Source: Nanobdellota archaeon
GTDB taxonomy: Archaea > Nanobdellota > Nanobdellia > Pacearchaeales > GW2011-AR1
Direction: 5' to 3'
Assembly: GCA_030647965.1 (NCBI GenBank)
Contig: JAUSIT010000045.1
Location: forward strand, 1-39,344
Length of the DNA: 39,344 nt
The translations under genes were made by a program, and so were the position numbers. Each line of letters begins with the position of its first letter. Within the stretch, counting starts at the first letter, position 1. The notes beneath the pieces were generated by a model, which worked only from the letters and a program-made list of their open reading frames with translations, did not search any database and was not told the DNA's origin. Of the stretch, positions 8,343 to 17,374 are shown in pieces.

Positions 8343-9989
8343 ATGGCTAAAAAAAAGAGATTGGAAAAGAAGGTGAAAAAGCTTAAAAAGAAATATGTAA
8401 AAACTTCCCCAAATATAAGCAAGAAAGATTTTGAAACATTCAGTTTTGGAGTTCAAAGGCTAAAAGAACTTGAAAAGGAGATTAATTCTTTGAAATCTGC
8501 GCAGGATTTTCCAGTTGAAACTGCGTCTATTAGGGCTAAATTAAAAAATGTATCTCAAATCCCCCTAATTGAAAAAGAGATAAAAAATTTAAAGCTTAAA
8601 ATTAAAGGAAAATATCAACCTAAGAAAAAACATAGTACTTCTAATTTTAAAAAAGATATTAATAAAATAAAAGATGATATTGAAGATATACCTGAACTTA
8701 AAAGGCAGATTAGAAGAATTGATGAAAAAATAGATAATAAAGATGATTTACCTAATATAAAAAGAGAAATAAAAAAATTAGATGATAAATTTGGCAGCAA
8801 GGAAGACATAAATGAAATAAAAGAACGTATGCCAGATATTAAATATGAAATTAAAAAGCTTGACGAAAAACTTCAAAAAATTAATGAGAAAAAAAAGGAA
8901 AAAATAGGCAAAATTGATTCTGGGGTAAGTGTTGTTGTAGATACTGATTTTAACAGCTTTTTAAATGAACTGAAAATTGCTTTATCTGAAAGGCTTAAGA
9001 AAAAAGAAAAGGAAAAAGATGATATTTTAAGAAAAGATCTTGAGAAAAGAGAGCAAAAATTCAGAGAAAAATATATTGATTTAGTAAATGAATTTAATAA
9101 AATGAAAAAACAGGCCGAAGATGAATATTCCCAAAAATATCAAAACAAAGTTAAGTCAGATTTGAAAAAAGAAATTTCTGAAAAATTTGAAGAAAAATTA
9201 AATGAACTATTAAACAAAGAAAAGCTTGAAATTGGGAGAAAATATAGGGAAGAATTGAAAAAACATGCTGATGAGCATTTAAGAAAACAGGAACATGATC
9301 TAATAATAAAATATAAAGAAGAAGTGCAAAAAAATGAAGAAGAGGTTCATAAAAAGATGCAAATAAATGAGTCCAGAACCGAGGTGGAAATCCAAAAAAG
9401 CAGGAAAAACATTGAAAAAATAAAACAAGAACTGACCGAATCTTCTAATAAAAAACTTGCAGTAGAACTTGCTGAAAGAGAAAGAATTCTTCGTGATGAA
9501 TTAAAGAAAAGATTGGATACAGAATATAAAAAAGAGGCACAGAAAAATAAAAATAAAACTGAGAAAGCGATAAAATTAGATAAAAATAAAACTGAAAAAA
9601 CAATAGACTTGGATAAAAATAAAACTGAAAGAATCATAGAACAAAATAAAAATAAAACTGCAAAAGAAAGAGCATTAAATGAAACTAAAACTACCCAAGA
9701 GATAGAAAAAGCCAAGAAAGATGTTGAAAAAATCAAAGAAAAATTAACAGAAGATTCTCATAAAAAACTTGCAATAGAGCTTGCTGAAAAAGAAAGAGAA
9801 CTTAGGGATGAGTTAAGAAAAGAATATGATTTAAGGTTGAATAAGAAAATGCAAGAGCATGAGGCAAATATTCGAAAGAAAAAACTTGAGCTAGAAATGG
9901 AAATGCAGAAGAATGAAGAAAACATCAGAAAGAAAAAACTTGAGCTAGAAATGGAAATGCAGAAAAAGATAAAACAGATATTGAAATAG
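8343..9989 (+). CDS. Long Lys/Glu-rich coiled-coil protein
   Basis: 548 aa dominated by charged heptad-like sequence; internal repeats KNKTEK... and RKKKLELEMEMQK. Confidence 0.85.
   Translation: MAKKKRLEKKVKKLKKKYVKTSPNISKKDFETFSFGVQRLKELEKEINSLKSAQDFPVETASIRAKLKNVSQIPLIEKEIKNLKLKIKGKYQPKKKHSTSNFKKDINKIKDDIEDIPELKRQIRRIDEKIDNKDDLPNIKREIKKLDDKFGSKEDINEIKERMPDIKYEIKKLDEKLQKINEKKKEKIGKIDSGVSVVVDTDFNSFLNELKIALSERLKKKEKEKDDILRKDLEKREQKFREKYIDLVNEFNKMKKQAEDEYSQKYQNKVKSDLKKEISEKFEEKLNELLNKEKLEIGRKYREELKKHADEHLRKQEHDLIIKYKEEVQKNEEEVHKKMQINESRTEVEIQKSRKNIEKIKQELTESSNKKLAVELAERERILRDELKKRLDTEYKKEAQKNKNKTEKAIKLDKNKTEKTIDLDKNKTERIIEQNKNKTAKERALNETKTTQEIEKAKKDVEKIKEKLTEDSHKKLAIELAEKERELRDELRKEYDLRLNKKMQEHEANIRKKKLELEMEMQKNEENIRKKKLELEMEMQKKIKQILK
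9874..9964 (+). repeat. In-gene perfect 37-bp direct repeat with 54-bp period
   Basis: gaaagaaaaaacttgagctagaaatggaaatgcagaa at 9874-9910 and 9928-9964. Confidence 0.95.
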
Positions 9990-10035
9990 TTCTTTGCAAT
10001 TAAAGATATTTTTATTAAGGGGTTGAATAGTTTTT

Positions 10036-10209
10036 TTAATCACTTCTTTCTTCTAAATCTGAAGGCTCTTCAAAATTTGAGAGAATATTTTCTTTTGGCT
10101 GAACTAATATTTCTTCTTGTTCAGAATATGGCCTACCATGTTCATCATAGTTTGCTTGTCTGGTTACTCTATCTTTTACGATAAGTCTGTATAAATTTTC
10201 TGATAACAT
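10036..10209 (-). CDS. Small hypothetical protein (57 aa), absent from ORF track
   Basis: MLSENLYRLIVKDRVTRQANYDEHGRPYSEQEEILVQPKENILSNFEEPSDLEERSD*; fills an otherwise empty gap. Confidence 0.55.
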   Translation of the reverse strand: MLSENLYRLIVKDRVTRQANYDEHGRPYSEQEEILVQPKENILSNFEEPSDLEERSD

Positions 10210-10286
10210 AAATATTTTATTTTATTTAGGTTTTTATAGTTTTATCTTCTTGAATTAAGCATGCGATTAGCAACATAATTGTAATC

Positions 10287-10342
10287 GTAACATTTTTAAA
10301 ACACTTGTTCTTATATTATTACATATGTACTAAAAATGTTAC
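10287..10342. promoter_or_regulatory. Perfect 12-bp inverted repeat overlapping the start codon of the MNT gene; putative operator
   Basis: gtaacattttta (10287-10298) / taaaaatgttac (10331-10342), with acatatgt in the spacer; ATG at 10336. Confidence 0.6.
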
Positions 10343-10887
10343 ACATTAAAGATAATAAGAAAAAAATATTGGAGATCTTTTTTGATTTTCCAATGGAAAG
10401 CTTTTATTTAAGGCAGATAAGCAGGAAAGCAGGAATAGCTGTGACTTCTACAAAAACTTATTTAGATGAATTATTGAAGGAAGGTCTTATTATTAAAATA
10501 AATGAAGGTATTTATCCTTCTTTTAAGGCAAATCGAGATAATAATTTATTTAAGTTTTATAAGAAGCTGAATATTGTTGAGAGAATTGAAGTTTCTGGAT
10601 TAATTGATTATTTAAGTGATAGTTGCCTTCCTAATTCTATAATTTTATTTGGCTCTGCATCAAAAGGAGAGGATATTAAAAATAGTGATATTGACTTATT
10701 TGTTCAATCCAAAGAAAAAAAGTTAAATCTTGAAAAATATGAAAAGTTATTAAATAGAAAGATAAATTTATTTTTTGAACCTAATTTTTTCAGATTGAAT
10801 AAAGAGTTAAAGAATAATATTTTAAATGGAATTAAATTAAAAGGTTATATTGAGGTATTTGATGGAACTAATAAAAATAACTCCTGA
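10336..10887 (+). CDS. Winged-helix + MNT-type nucleotidyltransferase (antitoxin-like)
   Basis: N-terminal wHTH (FYLRQISRKAGIAVTSTKTYLDELLKEGLI), C-terminal ILFGSASKGEDIKNSDIDLFV (GSxxxG...DxD). Confidence 0.85.
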   Translation: MLHIKDNKKKILEIFFDFPMESFYLRQISRKAGIAVTSTKTYLDELLKEGLIIKINEGIYPSFKANRDNNLFKFYKKLNIVERIEVSGLIDYLSDSCLPNSIILFGSASKGEDIKNSDIDLFVQSKEKKLNLEKYEKLLNRKINLFFEPNFFRLNKELKNNILNGIKLKGYIEVFDGTNKNNS

Positions 10888-11263
10888 TAAAAAACGAGCA
10901 AAATCTATCTTAAATATGGTTTTGCTTATTGAAGAAAGAATAAAAAATGAAAATAAAGTTAAATTTGTTTCTTTAATAATATGCGATTATTATGAAATAA
11001 TCAAAGAATTAATAACTGCAATATTATTAATTGATGGATATAAAACATTAAGTCATAAAGATTTAATTGATTATTTAAGTGAAAATTATAAAGAATTTAG
11101 TGAACAAGAAATCGATTTAATAGACAATTTAAGAATATTCAGAAATAGAATAAGTTATGAGGGATTTGAGATAGATAAAGATTACTTAGCAAGAAATGAG
11201 AATAGCTTTATGCAAATAATTAAAAAATTAAAAGAATTAGTTTTGAGGAAGATAAAAGGGTAA
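10862..11263 (+). CDS. HEPN-like protein, partner of upstream MNT gene
   Basis: Overlaps the MNT 3' end; helical, FRNRISYEG motif in the position of HEPN Rx4-6H. ATG at 10862 is preferred over the track start 10850. Confidence 0.65.
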   Translation: MELIKITPDKKRAKSILNMVLLIEERIKNENKVKFVSLIICDYYEIIKELITAILLIDGYKTLSHKDLIDYLSENYKEFSEQEIDLIDNLRIFRNRISYEGFEIDKDYLARNENSFMQIIKKLKELVLRKIKG

Positions 11264-11275
11264 AAATAAAAAAAG

Positions 11276-13444
11276 ATGGTTAAAACAGAAGATATCTTAA
11301 ATAAGTATGGTGCTAGGATTGAAAGAGAGATGAAAGGAGCTCCAGAGCCAAATATAAAACAATTTAGCAGTTCTTATGTAAAATTCAGGCAGGAGATGAC
11401 TCCAACTTTTACAGCGTATGAAAAATGGTGCAAGGTTTTAGGAAATATTTTCAAAGTTAATGTTTCACAAAAAGATAAAATTAAACTTGAAAAAAATATT
11501 TCAATTGCACATTTGGATTTAACTTCTTCTGAAGTTTTTGTTTTTTCAATTGTTGTTTTATTTTTAAGTTTTTTTGGAGGATTATTATTTTTTGTAGCAC
11601 TTTACTGGCTTACAAATTCTTTTTCATTTATGTTTTTGTTTTTAGTTTTGCTTGTTTCAATGTTTTTATTTTATTTTTCTTATACCATGCCTCAAAGATT
11701 AGCTTTGCAGTGGAGATTAAAAGCATCGTCTCAAATGGTTCCTGCAATTTTATATATTATTATTTATATGAAACATACAAGCAATCTTGAAAAAGCAATT
11801 GCATTTGCTGCAGAACATTTACAACCTCCATTATCTATGGATTTTAGAAAAATATTTTGGGATGTTGAAGTTGGAAAATTTTCTAAAATAAAAGATAGCA
11901 TTGATAATTATCTTTTAACTTGGAGAGATTATAGTGTGGAGTTTGTTGAATCATTTCATTTAATTGAAAGTTCATTATATGAACCTGCTGAACAAAGAAG
12001 GGTTGAAATTTTGGAAAAAGCATTACAGGTGATTCTTGATGGAGTTTATGATAAAATGTTAAAGTATACTCATGATGTTAAAAGTCCTTTAACAAATATT
12101 TATATGTTGGGAATTGTTTTGCCAACTTTATCTCTTGCAATTTTACCTCTTGCTTCTACAATGCTTCAAGGAGCAATACAATGGTATCATATTCTTTTAA
12201 TATATAATTTGATAATTCCATTTTTTGTTTTTTATTTAACTGAAAATGTTATTGTTTCAAGGCCAGGAGGTTATGGCGAATCAAGTCTTCTTGAATTAAA
12301 TCCTCTTTATTATAAATATAAAAGTACAAAACCTTATTGGATTGCTTTTTTAGTTTCATTTCCTTTATTTTTAATTGGATTAATTCCTTTTTTATTAAGA
12401 TATACTGATTTAAATCTTATTTTTGGATTTCAAAGAGATTATACTTGGAGCCAGTTAGGTCTTGGATTTTTAGGAAATTCTGGAATTTTTGGAATTGTTG
12501 AAAATAATGGGGTTATTGCAGGGCCTTTTGGAGCTGTTTCTTTAATACTATCTTTGTTTATTCCTCTTTCAATTGCAGTTATGTTTATTGTGGCATTTGA
12601 TTTAAGGACAAAAGAATTAATAAAAGAAAGAGAAAAATCAAAAGAAGTTGAACAAGAATTTGTTTCATCATTATTTCAATTAGGAAATAGGATTGGGGAT
12701 GGATTGCCTGCTGAAATTGCATTTGCTAAAGTTGCAGAATCTACAAAAGGAACTTCAACAGAAGGATTTTTTAAAATTGTAAATCAAAATATTCAACAAT
12801 TAGGGATGAGCTTAAATGAAGCTTTGTTTAATCCAAAAAGAGGAGCAATTGTATTTTATCCTTCTGAAATAATTGTTACTTCTATGAGAATTTTAATTGA
12901 ATCTGTAAAAAAAGGATTAAATGTTGCTGCAAGAAGCTTGATGTCTATTTCAGAATATGTAAAAAATATTAAGAAAATTAATGATAGATTAAATGATTTG
13001 CTTGCAGATATTATTTCTGATATGAAATCAAATATGGTTTTTTTAGCACCTTTACTTTCTGGAATTGTTGTTGGATTATCTGGAATGATTGCTGCTATTT
13101 TAAGCAACCTTGCTGAAACTTTTAAATCAGGAGCTTTGGCAGGACAAACAGATGAACTTACAGGTACTGGGGGGATTGAAGGATTATTAAGTTTATTTGA
13201 TATAAATGTAATGATTCCTACTTACTGGCTTCAGATTGTTATTGGATTATATTTAATTGAAATTGTTTTTATATTGACTATGACTTTAGTTGCAATTAAA
13301 TCAGGCAGAGATAATCTACAAACAACCTCTGAAATAGGAAAGAATTTGAAAACTGCTATGATTTTCTATGTGGTTGTTTCTTTGGCTGCAACTATTGGAT
13401 TGTTCTTATTAGGAAGTGTTGCCTTGAAGGGGTTGGTTGGGTAA
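11276..13444 (+). CDS. Archaeal T2SSF/FlaJ/TadC-like pilus assembly membrane protein (two T2SSF-like repeats)
   Basis: 722 aa, multiple TMs; paired cytoplasmic segments SNLEKAIAFAAEHLQPPLS...FRKIFWDVEVGKFSKIKDSIDNYL and GLPAEIAFAKVAESTKGTSTEGFFKIVNQNIQQLGMSLNEAL. Confidence 0.8.
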   Translation: MVKTEDILNKYGARIEREMKGAPEPNIKQFSSSYVKFRQEMTPTFTAYEKWCKVLGNIFKVNVSQKDKIKLEKNISIAHLDLTSSEVFVFSIVVLFLSFFGGLLFFVALYWLTNSFSFMFLFLVLLVSMFLFYFSYTMPQRLALQWRLKASSQMVPAILYIIIYMKHTSNLEKAIAFAAEHLQPPLSMDFRKIFWDVEVGKFSKIKDSIDNYLLTWRDYSVEFVESFHLIESSLYEPAEQRRVEILEKALQVILDGVYDKMLKYTHDVKSPLTNIYMLGIVLPTLSLAILPLASTMLQGAIQWYHILLIYNLIIPFFVFYLTENVIVSRPGGYGESSLLELNPLYYKYKSTKPYWIAFLVSFPLFLIGLIPFLLRYTDLNLIFGFQRDYTWSQLGLGFLGNSGIFGIVENNGVIAGPFGAVSLILSLFIPLSIAVMFIVAFDLRTKELIKEREKSKEVEQEFVSSLFQLGNRIGDGLPAEIAFAKVAESTKGTSTEGFFKIVNQNIQQLGMSLNEALFNPKRGAIVFYPSEIIVTSMRILIESVKKGLNVAARSLMSISEYVKNIKKINDRLNDLLADIISDMKSNMVFLAPLLSGIVVGLSGMIAAILSNLAETFKSGALAGQTDELTGTGGIEGLLSLFDINVMIPTYWLQIVIGLYLIEIVFILTMTLVAIKSGRDNLQTTSEIGKNLKTAMIFYVVVSLAATIGLFLLGSVALKGLVG

Positions 13445-13484
13445 AGTTAAGTAAACAGGTGAAATTTACATTTACTGATTATTA

Positions 13485-13590
13485 CACTTCGTGAAAATAT
13501 TAGGTCGATTGGCATCTCCCATTGATTAGTTAATTAATTGTCATTATTGCTAGACAATCCGCTTATAATTGCTTATTAAGCAAACTATCT
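13485..13590. repeat. CACTTCGT-type intergenic element, copy B1
   Basis: cacttcgtgaaaatattaggtcgattggcatctcc...attagttaattaattgtcattattgctagacaatccgc, shared with other intergenic regions. Confidence 0.65.
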
Positions 13591-13669
13591 CAACGCACTT
13601 GTATGTTAATTTTGATAGTTTACTTTACAATAGGATAAGTTTTATTAAGTATTATTTATTTTATCTGAT

Positions 13670-13822
13670 ATGAATAAAAAAGGGATTGAGATGGAAACAC
13701 TTGCATACTGGATTATTGCAATTGTTATTCTTGCTGTAATTGTTATGGGCTATTTGATTTTAAAGAGTAAAGATATTTCTGCAATTACTTATATAAAAAA
13801 TCTATTTAGGTTTGGTGGTTAA
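13670..13822 (+). CDS. Small pilin-like protein, class III signal peptide-like (P1), absent from ORF track
   Basis: MNKKGIEMETLAYWIIAIVILAVIVMGYLILKSKDISAITYIKNLFRFGG*; stop abuts the next ATG. Confidence 0.75.
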   Translation: MNKKGIEMETLAYWIIAIVILAVIVMGYLILKSKDISAITYIKNLFRFGG

Positions 13823-14308
13823 ATGTTAAATAAAAGAGCTGAAGAAAGTACTGCAATAAATAAAATAATAACTGTTATAATTGTCTTAATTGTTATTACT
13901 CTTGTTTTATTTTTAATTTTTAGGGTTGAAGTTTTAGCTTATTTTAAAAATTTACCTGGATTTAATGAAGCAAATACAGATGTTGATGTAAGTAATTTAA
14001 GAGATATTGTTGCAAAAGACCCGTGCCCTGTTATGATTGGAAAAATAATTACAGGTAATAAAATTTCTTTTTGTAAAGATAATATTAAATGTGCAAGTAA
14101 TAATATGTTGGAATCTAATTTAAAGTATGATGGTAATAAGAAGGTAATCAGGATAGATAAGAAATTCCAATTTGATGAAACTGTTGGTCAGGTTGTTGAT
14201 AATAAAATTAGTATTAGTAGTTTTGATAGTGATTTTTTAACTAAATTAAATAATGCTTATTTTTTTAATAGCAATACTATATGCAAACAAGATGAAACTA
14301 CAAAGTAA
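13823..14308 (+). CDS. Pilin-like protein, class III signal peptide-like (P2)
   Basis: MLNKRAEESTAINKIITVIIVLIVITLVLFLIF N-terminus. Confidence 0.75.
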   Translation: MLNKRAEESTAINKIITVIIVLIVITLVLFLIFRVEVLAYFKNLPGFNEANTDVDVSNLRDIVAKDPCPVMIGKIITGNKISFCKDNIKCASNNMLESNLKYDGNKKVIRIDKKFQFDETVGQVVDNKISISSFDSDFLTKLNNAYFFNSNTICKQDETTK

Positions 14309-14828
14309 AAAAGCAATAATTTTGCCAGAAACAATGAAAATAATTCTTGCAGTTATGGGGATTGTTATTTTAATTATTTTAGGCGTAAAGCTTTATGGAA
14401 TTTTTTTTGTGCAAGATATTGAAGGACAAAAAGCAGCTGCTAATTTAGATAAAATAAGTAATTTAGTTGCTGATTTAAAAGAAGGAAGTTCAACAATTTA
14501 TCTTTATGAAAGCCCTAAAAATTGGTATTTAAAAAATTTTAGTGGTCCAAATAGATATTTATCTAGCTGCGGGTTTTCTTCTAAAGGGTGCTTGTGTTTA
14601 TGTGATTCTATTGATTGCGATAAATCAATGAAATGCAAGGATTTTGATATAGATGTTAGTGTTGAGGATAAAATTACTGAAAACATTGCTGTACGAACAG
14701 GGCAGTATAGTGGCTCTTCAACAGAAATAGATTATGAGAATACTATTCAAATAACAAAAATTGAAAATATTAAAATAACTAAACAAAATAATGAAATAAA
14801 AATCAGTTTAGCAATACCTGAAAAATGA
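14292..14828 (+). CDS. Pilin-like protein, class III signal peptide-like (P3)
   Basis: MKLQSKKAIILPETMKIILAVMGIVILIILGVKLYG; start refined to ATG 14292 (track 14253). Confidence 0.7.
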   Translation: MKLQSKKAIILPETMKIILAVMGIVILIILGVKLYGIFFVQDIEGQKAAANLDKISNLVADLKEGSSTIYLYESPKNWYLKNFSGPNRYLSSCGFSSKGCLCLCDSIDCDKSMKCKDFDIDVSVEDKITENIAVRTGQYSGSSTEIDYENTIQITKIENIKITKQNNEIKISLAIPEK

Positions 14829-14938
14829 ACAAAAAAGCAGATACAGAAGAAATAATTAAGATTGTTATGTTGGCAATATTATTTGGAGTATTGCTTTTTG
14901 GGGTTTATTATTTAGTTAAATTTTTAACTTCAATGTAA
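14825..14938 (+). CDS. Very small pilin-like protein (37 aa, P4), absent from ORF track
   Basis: MNKKADTEEIIKIVMLAILFGVLLFGVYYLVKFLTSM*; ATGA overlap with upstream stop. Confidence 0.7.
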   Translation: MNKKADTEEIIKIVMLAILFGVLLFGVYYLVKFLTSM

Positions 14939-14970
14939 AAAATTAAAAACTTAGATAAATGGTTTATAAC

Positions 14971-16155
14971 ATGAAAAAAAGAGCTGAATTAACATCTACA
15001 CAACTGGTTACAATAATTTTATTATTAATGGGTTTTGCAATTTTAGTATTTGTATTTTTTAGTTTTGATTGGAATTTAAATAGTAAAAAACAGGTTTGTC
15101 ATGAATCTGTTGTTTATAGGGGAATAATTCCTGGCATTGCAGGAGCAAAAACTTTAATGCCTTTAAAATGCGAAACAGAAAAAGTATGCATTACTTCTGG
15201 ATTAATTGGGGGCAAATGCACAGATGAGTTTGATATTGCTAGTGGAGTTACAAAAGTAAAAGTAAGTAATCCTACTCAAATAGAAAAAGCAATTGCAGAA
15301 AATTTTGTAGATTGTTGGAGTATGATGGGAAAAGGAAAATTAAGTTTATTTCAACAATACTGGGCTGAAACTTATGGGCTTGGGGGAGTATATCCTACTT
15401 GTGTGGTATGTTCAAGAATTGCTTTTGATTCAAAAAAATTAGAAGAAGCAGGAATAACTAATGATGATTTAGCAAAAATTGATGTAATGGGATATATGAG
15501 AACTCATTTAATTCCTGGGGGAAGTATAACTTATTATGATTATTTACTTAATGGCTCTGCTGATATGAGTGAAGAGATGTTTACGCCATTAATTGTGCCT
15601 GCTGATAGTCCTCAGAGTTTAGAAGCAGAAAGTAAACTTGGAATTGATAGAAGTGAAATTGATTTAAATGGTGAGAGTATTCAAGAGATCGTAGAAGATA
15701 AGCCAGGTAGTCAAATTGCAATTGTCTTTATGCAAATATCTGCTCCTTCTCAGGGAGATGTTTTAAAAAATGTGCTTAGTGCCGCAGGAGCTGTTGCTGG
15801 GATTAGTTTTTATAATAAACCAGGTTCTTTTATTGGAAGAGCAACTATACCTAATCCAAAAGGAGTTTTTAATGAAAAAGCATTAAGAATGATTAATCCT
15901 ACTACTGGTAGATTTATTTCTTCAACAGTAAAAGTTTTTAAGATTGGGGCTCTTACAAAAATTTTATTTTTTGGCACACTTGCTGCAGTTACAGGTAGTC
16001 AGGCAGTAACTGCTTATAATAGAGCAGTAAGTGCTGGATATTGTGGAGATGTTTCAACAGGAAGTGAAGCAAGAGATGGATGTTCTGTTGTAAGAATAAT
16101 GAATTATAATGAAGAAGACCTTTCAAGATATTGTTCTGTTATTGAGAGTAGTTGA
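14971..16155 (+). CDS. Large (~394 aa) Cys-containing protein with prepilin-like N-terminus (P5)
   Basis: MKKRAELTSTQLVTIILLLMGFAILVFVFF; start refined from 14959; several Cys including CVVC. Confidence 0.7.
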   Translation: MKKRAELTSTQLVTIILLLMGFAILVFVFFSFDWNLNSKKQVCHESVVYRGIIPGIAGAKTLMPLKCETEKVCITSGLIGGKCTDEFDIASGVTKVKVSNPTQIEKAIAENFVDCWSMMGKGKLSLFQQYWAETYGLGGVYPTCVVCSRIAFDSKKLEEAGITNDDLAKIDVMGYMRTHLIPGGSITYYDYLLNGSADMSEEMFTPLIVPADSPQSLEAESKLGIDRSEIDLNGESIQEIVEDKPGSQIAIVFMQISAPSQGDVLKNVLSAAGAVAGISFYNKPGSFIGRATIPNPKGVFNEKALRMINPTTGRFISSTVKVFKIGALTKILFFGTLAAVTGSQAVTAYNRAVSAGYCGDVSTGSEARDGCSVVRIMNYNEEDLSRYCSVIESS

Positions 16156-16173
16156 TGAATGGACTGAATTATA

Positions 16174-16425
16174 GCACTTCGTTTTGATATTAAGTCGTCT
16201 AGCGACTCCTAATGATTTATTAATTATAAAGAAGTCTACTTGTCTTTAGATTAGAGTAGAACCATCTAATCAATCTCAATCTTTATCTAATTAGTATTTC
16301 TATGGCAAAAAGTTTCACTCTTTTATTTTATGTTACTTGTTGCAAGAGCAAAACTTTTTCATTACTTAATTGCAATCTCTGCTAAGAGATTTCATAAATC
16401 TTGCGAAAGCATTATTTATAATCTT
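16174..16425. repeat. CACTTCGT-type intergenic element, copy B2, with hairpin H2 inside
   Basis: gcacttcgttttgatattaagtcgtctagcgactcctaatgatttattaatt ... gctaagagatttcataaatcttgcgaaagcattat. Confidence 0.7.
16307..16359. repeat. Palindromic hairpin element, copy H2 (53 bp)
   Basis: aaaaagtttcactctt / aagagcaaaacttttt (14/16 complementary); loop resembles H5. Confidence 0.8.
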
Positions 16426-16466
16426 TTTAAGGTTAAATTTATAATCTCTTTTGTTTTCTTTTCTTT

Positions 16467-16880
16467 ATGTTAAACAAAAGGGCTGAATCAAGTGATAATA
16501 TTGTTCTTGAAACGACTATATTTATTATTTTAAATTTAGTATTTTTTGCTGCAATGCTTTATTTTGTAAATAGTTCTGCACAAAAGGCTTTTGTTTATGA
16601 GCAAACATATTCAAAAGAAATTGCATTGTTAATAGATAGTGCTAATCCAGATATGGCTATTTCTTTAGATATTTCAAAATTAGTTTCAATTGCTGAAAAA
16701 AATAATGTTGATAAAAATAAAATTGTAAGAATAGATGAAAAAGAAAATAAAATAACAGTAAGTTTGAATACGCGTAGTGGATATAGCTATACTTATTTTT
16801 CAGATTATAATGTTTTAACTTCTGTTTCAAGCGATAATATGCTAATAATTAAAATCAAAAATAAGGAGCCATTAGCATGA
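16467..16880 (+). CDS. Pilin-like protein, class III signal peptide-like (P6)
   Basis: MLNKRAESSDNIVLETTIFIILNLVFFAAMLYFV. Confidence 0.7.
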   Translation: MLNKRAESSDNIVLETTIFIILNLVFFAAMLYFVNSSAQKAFVYEQTYSKEIALLIDSANPDMAISLDISKLVSIAEKNNVDKNKIVRIDEKENKITVSLNTRSGYSYTYFSDYNVLTSVSSDNMLIIKIKNKEPLA

Positions 16881-17374
16881 GCTTAGTTTCGAATAAAAAA
16901 GCAGAAATACTTTCAATATGGTGGATGTTAGTATTGACAATTATTGGATTGGGTATTGTTTTAGGAGTTTTGATTTATTCTGGTTCTGGAATTGACATAA
17001 GAAAGATTGAATCACAAACACTATCTGATAAAATTTTATTTTGTCTTTCTGATAATGGAAATCTAAATGTTAAAGTTTTACAAGATAATTTTGATATTTA
17101 TTCTGAATGTGGATTAAATAAAGATATTTTTGATAGTTCTGGAAAGTATTATTTTAATATTAAAATTTATGATTCTACAAAAAAATTAGTAAAAGAAATT
17201 TCTGCTGGAAATCCTTCTTTTAATAAAGATTGTGCAATTGAACAAGAAATAACTGCTGATAAATATCCTAAGTGTTCTGAAATCAGTGAACAGCCAAATT
17301 ATAATAACGAGGCTGTTAGTTTGATTATTTTAGCAGGAGTAAATCAAAAAGAAAAAAAGGAGAGTTTTAGTTAA
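16877..17374 (+). CDS. Pilin-like protein, class III signal peptide-like (P7)
   Basis: MSLVSNKKAEILSIWWMLVLTIIGLGIVLGVLIYSG; ATGA overlap. Confidence 0.7.
   Translation: MSLVSNKKAEILSIWWMLVLTIIGLGIVLGVLIYSGSGIDIRKIESQTLSDKILFCLSDNGNLNVKVLQDNFDIYSECGLNKDIFDSSGKYYFNIKIYDSTKKLVKEISAGNPSFNKDCAIEQEITADKYPKCSEISEQPNYNNEAVSLIILAGVNQKEKKESFS

Noticed and set aside
8271-8456. Minus-strand 61-aa ORF over the C2 repeat and coiled-coil start
   Set aside because: Antisense to Lys-rich coding sequence, which reads as Phe/Leu-rich noise.
8615-8809. Minus-strand 64-aa ORF
   Set aside because: Antisense shadow of the coiled-coil CDS.
9347-9736. Minus-strand 129-aa Ser/Phe/Leu-rich ORF
   Set aside because: Antisense of Lys/Glu repeats; apparent TM character is compositional.
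12856-13107. Minus-strand 83-aa ORF
   Set aside because: Antisense to the T2SSF gene.
10336-13444. MNT/HEPN pair as part of the pilus operon
   Set aside because: Same strand and close, but it has its own operator-like repeat and TA-type architecture; adjacency alone does not support shared function.
14504-14686. Minus-strand 60-aa ORF
   Set aside because: Antisense to pilin-like P3.
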